A DNA stretch of 11,146 bases. Origin: Planctomycetota bacterium. GTDB lineage: Bacteria > Planctomycetota > MHYJ01 > JACQXL01 > JAVHLO01. The notes under the pieces are model-generated. The model had not been told where the DNA came from and did not search any database. It saw only the letters and a list, made by a program, of their open reading frames with translations. Shown one piece after another: positions 6,254-11,146 of the stretch (position 1 is its first letter; each line of letters opens with the position of its first letter). Where the stretch lies: assembly GCA_031082105.1 (NCBI GenBank), contig JAVHLO010000076.1:1-11146 (forward strand), written 5' to 3'. Both the position numbers and the translations under genes were made by a program.

Positions 6254-7267
6254 TCACTTCAGCACACCGATCGCGAAAAAAAAGGCCGGGAACAGCAGCG
6301 CTATCGCAAGGATTATCGCGAGCAGAGAGAGGTTCGTCAACCCCACGAGAAGCCACGCCATTCCGACAAGGAAGGAAAGCAGAACCAGGAGCTGGCGACT
6401 GTAGCGGAGAACAAACTGGGTGACGATTCGCCTTTCTATGGCCAGCAGGATGAACAGCCTTGCGGGGATTCTGAACGGGAGCAGGATGATATGGAGTATC
6501 GCGTTCAGCGTCCTGCCCAGCATCTTGGCGCTGCGGACGATCCTGGCCGGTCTGTCTATCCGGGTCGTCTGGGTCGCCAACTGCGCCGGGGTCGGTTTCT
6601 CCGGCGCGCGCACGACTTCGGTTGCGGACTTTGCCTCCGCGGGCTGGGAAGGCGTGGGCTGGCTGGGCGCGGGCACGATCTTGGTTGCCGGTTTCGCCTC
6701 CGCAGCCTGGGCGGGCACGGCGGCCTTGGGCCGTTCGGTGGTCGGTTGACCGGTCGCTGCCGCGGCGGCCGCTTGTGTCAGCATGGGTTCGGACGGCAGT
6801 GGCGTTGACGGCACGACCGGTCGTTCCACAGCCTGCGGCTGCGGCGTCACGGCCGGGGCGACGGTCGGTTCTTTCTGCCCGCCGAAGTCGATGACCTGTT
6901 CTTCGGTCAACTGCCGGGCCTGGTGGAGTGCGCGGTCGATGTCGGTCGCGGCTTCCGCCTCGCCCGTAGACGGCGTCGTCGGTTCGGTGACCGTCATCTC
7001 GCTCGCCTGGGCGATAAGGAAACCTTCCGGAGGCAAGTCGTCCTCCAGCTGGCCGGCCTGCGCGGCGGAGGAAGTGCTCTCCATCAACGACAGTATCTCG
7101 CCGAGGATGGCATTTCGCGCAACGCCCTCCTCATCGAGCTGTCCATCGGAAGTCGGCGCTGCGGGCGGCACTGGTCCGGACGCGTTTCCCCCTGCGCCGC
7201 CTCCCGACGAATCGGGCGGAAACCCGGTTTGCGCGTCGTTCTCTTCCTGTTCCGGAGGTTCAACCAC
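6254..7267 (-). CDS. Unrecognised Pro/Ala/Glu-rich protein with hydrophobic C-terminal tail
   Basis: I do not recognise this 337-residue protein. There is no N-terminal signal. Residues 1-240 are polar and low in complexity, rich in Pro, Ala, Thr, Glu and Gln, with short helix-like islands at 46-64 (EEGVARNAILGEILSLMES) and 108-130. Residues 189-209 and 210-230 form a 21-residue tandem repeat starting AEAKPATKIV and AEAKSATEVV, identical at 13 positions. A basic stretch (235-252) leads into a hydrophobic region: an amphipathic helix around 254-277 and two likely membrane spans near 292-311 and 313-336. This suggests a tail-anchored protein with a long flexible domain, probably in the cytoplasm. 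GTG at 7267 is preceded by GGAGAA at five bases. It sits between fabZ and folC. Confidence 0.7.
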   Translation of the reverse strand: MVEPPEQEENDAQTGFPPDSSGGGAGGNASGPVPPAAPTSDGQLDEEGVARNAILGEILSLMESTSSAAQAGQLEDDLPPEGFLIAQASEMTVTEPTTPSTGEAEAATDIDRALHQARQLTEEQVIDFGGQKEPTVAPAVTPQPQAVERPVVPSTPLPSEPMLTQAAAAAATGQPTTERPKAAVPAQAAEAKPATKIVPAPSQPTPSQPAEAKSATEVVRAPEKPTPAQLATQTTRIDRPARIVRSAKMLGRTLNAILHIILLPFRIPARLFILLAIERRIVTQFVLRYSRQLLVLLSFLVGMAWLLVGLTNLSLLAIILAIALLFPAFFFAIGVLK

Positions 7268-7283
7268 GACGGTTCTCCGTCAT

Positions 7284-7382
7284 TGGTGGTTTATGACGAT
7301 TTGGATTCTGCGCAGCCTGCCGTCTGCCGGTCCATCACGGTCGCGGCACTGATTCCCGGATTTGAAGCGTAATGAACCACCA
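7284..7382. repeat. Inverted repeat with 15-bp arms in the fabZ downstream gap
   Basis: The arm at 7284-7298 (tggtggtttatgacg) is complementary to 7368-7382 (cgtaatgaaccacca) at 13 of 15 positions, with 69 bases between. It fills most of the 126-bp gap between fabZ and the next gene. It begins 11 bases past the fabZ stop and ends 6 bases before the next ribosome binding site. No T-run follows. It could be a small mobile palindromic element or a 3' stem of the fabZ message. Confidence 0.4.
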
Positions 7383-7393
7383 GGTCCGTTCCA

Positions 7394-7873
7394 TCACACC
7401 GGCATGCCTATGATGGTCCCCTCGTAAACCAGGCGATCCCCGACGATCCCCTGCGTGGCGAAGATCGCGCGGCGCGATTTGAGTTCGATACATTTTGCGA
7501 CGATCACCAGTCGATCGCCGGGGACCACCGTCCCGCGAAACTTCACGTCGGTGACTCCCCCGAACCCTATGAACCGGTCGCCGGCGTCCTTTGCGGCGGT
7601 GGAGAAATAGAAGGAGCACAACTGAGCCGCGGCCTCAATCATAAGGACGCCCGGCAGGAGCGGCCGGCCCGGGATGTGGCCCCGGACCCAGAATTCGTCA
7701 TCACGGCAGTCCTTGAACCCGATCGCGAACTGGTTCGCGTAGTCGACGTGGATGATGCCTGAGAGCTGCTCCATCTCGAACCGCTGGCGGTTCACCTCCC
7801 GGACCCGCTCGATGGGGATCGCGATCTTTGACAGGTCGATGCTCGGAATATCAACCAACAGTTGAGGGGGCAT
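7394..7873 (-). CDS. fabZ: 3-hydroxyacyl-ACP dehydratase, FabZ-like hot-dog protein
   Basis: The 159-residue product has a single hot-dog fold of the FabZ/FabA type. It would dehydrate (3R)-hydroxyacyl-ACP to trans-2-enoyl-ACP in type II fatty-acid synthesis in the cytosol. The catalytic block is GHIPGRPLLPGVLMIEAAAQ, with H66 and E80 as the active pair. GVTDVKFRGTVVPGDRL (106-122) is the second family signature. The N-terminal LPHR-type motif of classical FabZ is replaced by REVNRQRFEMEQLSG, so a related specialised dehydratase is possible. ATG at 7873 is chosen because AAGGAG stands ten bases upstream and because the longer frame to 8020 would translate the 83-bp repeat element. It is not next to lpx or other fab genes. 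Confidence 0.85.
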   Translation of the reverse strand: MPPQLLVDIPSIDLSKIAIPIERVREVNRQRFEMEQLSGIIHVDYANQFAIGFKDCRDDEFWVRGHIPGRPLLPGVLMIEAAAQLCSFYFSTAAKDAGDRFIGFGGVTDVKFRGTVVPGDRLVIVAKCIELKSRRAIFATQGIVGDRLVYEGTIIGMPV

Positions 7874-7883
7874 TGAAGAAGGA

Positions 7884-7889
7884 CTCCTT
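7884..7889 (-). promoter_or_regulatory. Ribosome binding site deciding the fabZ start
   Basis: AAGGAG on the minus strand lies ten bases before the ATG at 7873. It lies between the repeat element (7932-8014) and the gene and so excludes the repeat-encoded N-terminal extension. Confidence 0.6.
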
Positions 7890-7931
7890 TTCCCGGTCTG
7901 CTCACGCATCCGGACAAGAGGCGCGCAGACT

Positions 7932-8014
7932 GTCACTACGGGTCGCAGCGAGACAACGCTCTCCTCTCCCACGCAAGTGGTCCTGGCGATTGCTTCGCTG
8001 CGGCTCGCAATGAC
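7932..8014. repeat. 83-bp inverted-repeat element, copy 1
   Basis: The right arm (7988-8014, 27 bp) is identical to the right arm of the element at 11061-11143. Identity extends over 31 bp (7985-8015 and 11114-11144). The left arm (7932-7958) is complementary to the right at 19 of 27 positions. The 29-base centre carries a small stem CCAC-GCAA-GTGG (7969-7980). Both copies have the same total length and the same spacer length. The arm starts gtcattgcgag when read on the minus strand and resembles a dispersed palindrome I remember from many bacterial genomes (unchecked). It lies in the 183-bp gap upstream of fabZ. Confidence 0.8.
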
Positions 8015-8056
8015 ACCCAAAAGTCATTTCTTTCAGCCGTTCGCAAACAGCGGCGG

Positions 8057-8860
8057 CTAAACATCCTGCGCCCGCATCTTTTCCAGTTCCTTGACGACGA
8101 GTCCCAGGAATACGCTGGACCCGCCGGCCATGGACATCATTCTTCTAAAAGCGGATTTACTCTTGACATCGGGCAGCAGCGATGTGAAGAAGAGTTTGAA
8201 CACGGAAGGGATATCCATCGGGAGCGCGAAGTAGAGCTCCTTGAACTTTGCGTTGGAGAGCACGACATTCTGGCTGCCGAAGTTGATGGTGTAGCTGCCG
8301 TCGGCGCCTTTTGCGACCTTGACGGCCTTTGCCTTTTCCGGGATGGAGACGACGTGGGCCACGACCGTCTTCTCGTGCATGACGGAGGGCTTCTTCTTTT
8401 CGGGCGGGATCGGGGTCGGCGCGGCTGTAGTTTTTGCCGGCTTGGGCGGCGGGGCGACGACCTCGGCGGTCGGGATCTGCCCCTTTGCCGATGCGGCCCG
8501 TATCGGCGCGAGCGCCGCAACAGGCGCGACCGGTAGCGCGGCGGCGAGTGGGGGGGCGCTCGGCGCGGTAGCCGCTGCTTTCGTCGGCGTCACTGGCGCT
8601 TTCGGATCCAGCGCCTGTACCACCACCTGCAGCGCCTGCATTGCTGCGTCGATCCCGCCATGCCGGTCTATTATGCGTTTTAGCGTATCGCGAGACTTGG
8701 CGGTCTGGAGGATCGTTTGATTGAGGAGCAGGTACAAGGCCGGCGAATCCAGCGGGACTGCAAAGAACATGTCCTCGTAGTCGACACGCGACAGCACGAT
8801 CGTGTCGGCGCCGTCCGAAATCGTGAAATCGTCGGGATCAATATGTTGGACCTTGATCAT
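8057..8860 (-). CDS. Unrecognised protein with a duplicated domain of about 75 residues
   Basis: I do not recognise this 267-residue protein by family. It consists of two related halves joined by a linker. Residues 10-84 and 188-262 align without gaps over 75 positions, with about 18 identities and many conservative changes. Shared features are an F/Y-T-I start, a V-V/L-L-S strand end, the motif FFAVPLD against YFALPMD, K-S at the same place and a GG pair near the end. The pattern suggests a beta-rich start followed by helices. Residues 85-187 are an Ala/Pro/Lys-rich linker. There is no signal peptide or membrane span, so it is probably cytoplasmic. ATG at 8860 has a modest AGGAAG four bases upstream. 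Only 12 bp separate it from the stop of the secreted TPR-like gene, which implies co-transcription. Confidence 0.75.
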   Translation of the reverse strand: MIKVQHIDPDDFTISDGADTIVLSRVDYEDMFFAVPLDSPALYLLLNQTILQTAKSRDTLKRIIDRHGGIDAAMQALQVVVQALDPKAPVTPTKAAATAPSAPPLAAALPVAPVAALAPIRAASAKGQIPTAEVVAPPPKPAKTTAAPTPIPPEKKKPSVMHEKTVVAHVVSIPEKAKAVKVAKGADGSYTINFGSQNVVLSNAKFKELYFALPMDIPSVFKLFFTSLLPDVKSKSAFRRMMSMAGGSSVFLGLVVKELEKMRAQDV

Positions 8861-8872
8861 CGTTCTTCCTGC

Positions 8873-9814
8873 CTACTCCTCTTTTGGCTGAGTCGGCCGA
8901 GGCTCGGACCGGCCGGTTTTTCGAGTCTTCAAGGTTTCAAGCAGCTTGCCGACCTCCGGATCGGCGGGGAAGTCCTTCGCGGTTAATTCCGCCGCGAGGA
9001 TGGCCTCCTCGGTACGCTCTCCCACCGCCAGCAGATACGCCAGCAGCAAGCCGCTTGATGCGTCCCTGTGGGCCTCCGCCCAGCTACGTGCCGAAGACTG
9101 CAGGTCCGCGCAGGCCGCATCGTCCGGGAACAGCTCGCGCCGGTCGAAAATCAAACTCGCCGGATCCGTGGAATCGGCGATTGCCCGCCTGACCGCCTTG
9201 GCGGCCAGCGTGAACTCGGCGCAGCCCAGCAAGGCCAGGCCGAGCAGCGCCTTCGGTCGCGGCTCGCGGGGAGAGCAAAGTACCGCGGCGCGGAAAGACT
9301 CTGTAGCGCCTTTGCAGTCTCCTTTCGAGAGACGCCCCTTTCCGCGGTCCATTTCGTGTTTGCAGCAAAGGTCTTCGACCTTCCGCTGCGACGGAAACTG
9401 CTTCACCGGCGCGTCGACGAGCAGCCCGTACCTGTCCCAGGAGAACGGCAGGATATCGGACCCGGTGTAGACCCTGCGCAGGTAGTATGGCATCGAACTC
9501 GGCGGAACAGGCCGGGTCGGCCCATAGGGATAGTAAGAGAAAGAGGCCTGACCCAGCGGGTACACGATCCCGCCGCCAACCCCGCAGCCGTACGATTCCC
9601 AACTTCCCCCGGAAAATCCTATTGTGAAACTCGAATCGCCGTTGGTATTGGAATAGTGAAGAAACACCTGCGCCTCTGCCGGCCCGGGGGACGCGCAGAG
9701 CGCACACGCGAAAAACGCGATCGTCGAAGAAAACCGAACGACCCGCCGCCAGGGGCGGTCAACACGATTCCCGCGCCCGCAAGGGCGGGCAAATCCGATT
9801 CTGTTACCAAACAT
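8873..9814 (-). CDS. Secreted protein with TPR-like C-terminal half
   Basis: The 313-residue product has a long basic N-region, a hydrophobic core (STIAFFACALCASPG, 30-44) and a likely signal-peptidase site after AEA (46-48). The mature protein would thus leave the cytoplasm. Residues 50-135 are rich in Gly, Ser, Tyr and Pro (for example GFSGGSWESYGCGVGGG). They look like a surface or beta-rich segment with no family I know. Residues 150-297 are helical with TPR-like spacing (SKGDCKGATESFRAAVLCSP, then ALLGLALLGCAEFTLAAKAV and later AILAAELTAKDFPADPEV). The two cysteines at 150-151 are notable. ATG at 9814 is supported by GGAGG eight bases upstream; 87 upstream in-frame codons are leader sequence. 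Function is unknown; scaffold or envelope roles are typical of such repeats. Confidence 0.75.
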   Translation of the reverse strand: MFGNRIGFARPCGRGNRVDRPWRRVVRFSSTIAFFACALCASPGPAEAQVFLHYSNTNGDSSFTIGFSGGSWESYGCGVGGGIVYPLGQASFSYYPYGPTRPVPPSSMPYYLRRVYTGSDILPFSWDRYGLLVDAPVKQFPSQRKVEDLCCKHEMDRGKGRLSKGDCKGATESFRAAVLCSPREPRPKALLGLALLGCAEFTLAAKAVRRAIADSTDPASLIFDRRELFPDDAACADLQSSARSWAEAHRDASSGLLLAYLLAVGERTEEAILAAELTAKDFPADPEVGKLLETLKTRKTGRSEPRPTQPKEE

Positions 9815-9822
9815 AGCACTCC

Positions 9823-9827
9823 CCTCC
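9823..9827 (-). promoter_or_regulatory. Ribosome binding site deciding the secreted-protein start
   Basis: GGAGG on the minus strand lies eight bases before the ATG at 9814. It fits the signal peptide and rejects the start at 10075, which would overlap the preceding gene. Confidence 0.75.
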
Positions 9828-9872
9828 AGATTCCATCGGCATGCGAGCAGTGCGGTCTTTAGCGGTGAACCA

Positions 9873-9899
9873 TCGCGACCACACCCCCGCTTGTCGCGA
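9873..9899. other. Hairpin downstream of the mannose-1-phosphate guanylyltransferase
   Basis: Perfect 7-bp arms tcgcgac (9873-9879) and gtcgcga (9893-9899) with a 13-base loop stand about ten bases past the stop of the guanylyltransferase, in a 95-bp gap. No T-run follows on the minus strand. It may stabilise or attenuate the transcript rather than end it. Confidence 0.35.
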
Positions 9900-9909
9900 A
9901 CGGCTCGGG

Positions 9910-10986
9910 CTACAGGAACTCTTCGAACCCTTCGGACTCCAGTTTCTCGACCAGTTTGCGCGTGTCGGCCGCCTGTTTTCGCGAGGCAACCAGCGTCGCA
10001 TCCTTCGTGTGGATTATCACCAGGTCGGAGACCCCCACGGTCGCAATCAGGTGCTCGTCGCCCGAGATTATGCATGAAGACGTATCAAGCCCGCAGTGTT
10101 TCCCGAGCACTATGTTGCCGTCCTTGTTCTTCGAGAGGAAGTCCGCCAGCGAGTTCCAGGTTCCGACATCGTTCCATTCGAACGGCGCCTCGACGGCGAC
10201 GACGTTATCCGCCTTTTCGAGCACGGCGTAGTCGATCGAGATCCTGGGCAGCTTCGCGTACTCGGTCTTTATGGTCTGCCACTCTTCGAGCGTCCCGAGC
10301 GACTCCCGGATTCGCACAAGCGCCTCATAGAGCGCGGGCGCGTGCTTGCTGATGGCGGCGATGAGCACGGAGACGTTCCAGACGAAGATCCCGCTGTTCC
10401 AGAGCCAATCACCGGAGGAAAGCATTTTTTTCGCCTCGTCGTGCGCGGGCTTCTCCTTGAACTGCGCGACGTTGAACACGTGAATGCCGCGCAGCTCATC
10501 GCTTTTCTTGCCTCGCTTGATGTAGCCGAACTCGACGGCGGGACGGTGCGGCCGAATCCCGAGCAGCACCATGTTGTCGGAGCGCGACGCGACCTCGGCG
10601 GCCACGCGCAGGACCTGCAGGAGTTTCTGCTTCGGGCGGATGAAGTGGTCCGCGGGCAGCGCGATCATCGTCGCGCCGGACGGGTCAAGGCGTTCGAGTT
10701 TTATCGCCGCCAAGCCCAGGCACGCGGCCGTGTCTCGCCCCATCGGCTCCGGCACGATGTTTGTCGGCGGCAAGTCGTGGAGAAGCTCTCGCGAGCGGGC
10801 GACATGGTTTTCGCCGGTGATGACGAAGATCCGTTCCGGCGGGAGAAAGGCCCCGAGATGGTCGGCCGTCTCGCCGAGCAACGGCTTCTTGCCGATCAGC
10901 GAAAGAAACTGTTTCGGCGCATAGCGCCTGCTGCAGGGCCAGAAGCGGGTCCCCGAACCACCGGCCATGATTACTGCGTGTAGCAT
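9910..10986 (-). CDS. manC: Mannose-1-phosphate guanylyltransferase
   Basis: The enzyme makes GDP-mannose from mannose-1-phosphate and GTP in the cytosol, supplying mannose and its derivatives for surface glycans. The 358-residue product shows the nucleotidyltransferase signature IMAGGSGTRFWP near the N-terminus followed by PKQFL, then VPEPMGRDTAA, ALPADHFI, EFGYIKRG, FKEKP, WNSGIFVW, SIDYAVLEK and EWNDVGTW, in the order expected for the family. It is the single-domain form; no fused phosphomannose isomerase is present. ATG at 10986 has GGAGG six bases upstream; a GTG six bases earlier directly abuts the GGAGG and is unlikely. The gene is followed after 95 bp by the secreted TPR-like protein. 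An 83-bp repeat lies directly upstream. The name manC is by function; the symbol used for single-domain forms varies. Confidence 0.93.
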   Translation of the reverse strand: MLHAVIMAGGSGTRFWPCSRRYAPKQFLSLIGKKPLLGETADHLGAFLPPERIFVITGENHVARSRELLHDLPPTNIVPEPMGRDTAACLGLAAIKLERLDPSGATMIALPADHFIRPKQKLLQVLRVAAEVASRSDNMVLLGIRPHRPAVEFGYIKRGKKSDELRGIHVFNVAQFKEKPAHDEAKKMLSSGDWLWNSGIFVWNVSVLIAAISKHAPALYEALVRIRESLGTLEEWQTIKTEYAKLPRISIDYAVLEKADNVVAVEAPFEWNDVGTWNSLADFLSKNKDGNIVLGKHCGLDTSSCIISGDEHLIATVGVSDLVIIHTKDATLVASRKQAADTRKLVEKLESEGFEEFL

Positions 10987-10992
10987 TTTCAC

Positions 10993-10997
10993 CCTCC
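10993..10997 (-). promoter_or_regulatory. Ribosome binding site deciding the guanylyltransferase start
   Basis: GGAGG on the minus strand is six bases before the ATG at 10986 and directly touches the alternative GTG at 10992, so the ATG is preferred. Confidence 0.75.
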
Positions 10998-11060
10998 GCC
11001 GTGGTCAAGAAGCGAAAAACGAAAAGCAAGGAACAAAAGAACGAGAATACGCAACGCTGC

Positions 11061-11143
11061 GTCACTGCCAGCCGCAGGGAAGCAATCTTCGTCGCCCCGG
11101 AGCAAAAAGACCGGGCGATTGCTTCGCTGCGGCTCGCAATGAC
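11061..11143. repeat. 83-bp inverted-repeat element, copy 2
   Basis: Arms 11061-11087 and 11117-11143 are complementary at 24 of 27 positions around a 29-base centre. The centre itself can fold through cccgg and ccggg (11096-11115). The right arm is identical to that of copy 1 at 7988-8014. It lies about 75 bp upstream of the guanylyltransferase start, at the window edge. Between them (11008-11040) is an A-rich stretch with irregular cgaaaa units and no clear promoter. Confidence 0.85.
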
Positions 11144-11146
11144 ATG

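Noticed and set aside
9815..10075. An 87-codon N-terminal extension of the secreted protein
   Set aside because: It overlaps the end of manC, hides the signal peptide inside the protein and lacks a ribosome binding site, whereas the ATG at 9814 has a strong one.
10096..10983. A 295-codon plus-strand open frame opposite manC
   Set aside because: It is the antisense shadow of a gene with complete nucleotidyltransferase motifs, and the product is Arg/Asp-rich without recognisable features.
1..11146. CRISPR array, tRNA, rRNA, transposase or phage genes
   Set aside because: No regularly spaced identical repeats, cloverleaf, ribosomal RNA segment, transposase or phage protein motifs were found on either strand by reading. 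The repeats present are palindromic or short-period degenerate ones.

Overview
This is an 11.1-kb, GC-rich piece of bacterial chromosome in which all nine supportable genes lie on the minus strand. Transcription therefore runs from the high coordinates to the low ones. Shine-Dalgarno sites, FolC, FabZ and UvrC-type sequences show that it is bacterial. A 2-oxoacid:ferredoxin oxidoreductase subunit suggests a lineage with anaerobic, ferredoxin-linked metabolism. The non-coding DNA is full of small palindromic and short-period repeats. That pattern, as I remember it, is common in uncultivated bacterial phyla of the Omnitrophota/Hydrogenedentota/PVC-like kind, but no marker here fixes the phylum.

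Layout in transcription order. (1) 11143-9910: an 83-bp inverted-repeat element, then a mannose-1-phosphate guanylyltransferase. (2) 9814-8057: a secreted, TPR-like protein and, 12 bp downstream, a protein made of two copies of an unrecognised domain of about 75 residues joined by an Ala/Pro linker. (3) 8014-7394: a second copy of the 83-bp element, then a FabZ-like hot-dog dehydratase. (4) 7382-6254: a 15-bp-arm inverted repeat, then an unrecognised protein with a long Pro/Ala/Glu-rich region and a hydrophobic C-terminal tail. (5) 6098-4608: FolC with an Arg/Pro/Ala-rich insertion that coincides with a DNA palindrome. (6) 4494-2845: a multidomain UvrC-like GIY-YIG nuclease. (7) 2844-2497: a 348-bp intergenic region with a concentric palindrome and a sigma70-like promoter. 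(8) 2496-1387: the alpha subunit of a 2-oxoacid:ferredoxin oxidoreductase without its partner subunits. (9) 1188-88: a UPF0200-like P-loop kinase and a dCMP deaminase.

Most genes are housekeeping: nucleotide-sugar supply, fatty-acid or lipid dehydration, folate, DNA processing, 2-oxoacid oxidation and deoxynucleotide metabolism. No phage, transposase, CRISPR, rRNA or tRNA is visible. The parts least explained by known families are the three unrecognised proteins around fabZ (6254-9814), the duplicated-domain protein in particular, and the mobile-looking palindromic repeats, one of which seems to have entered folC in frame.
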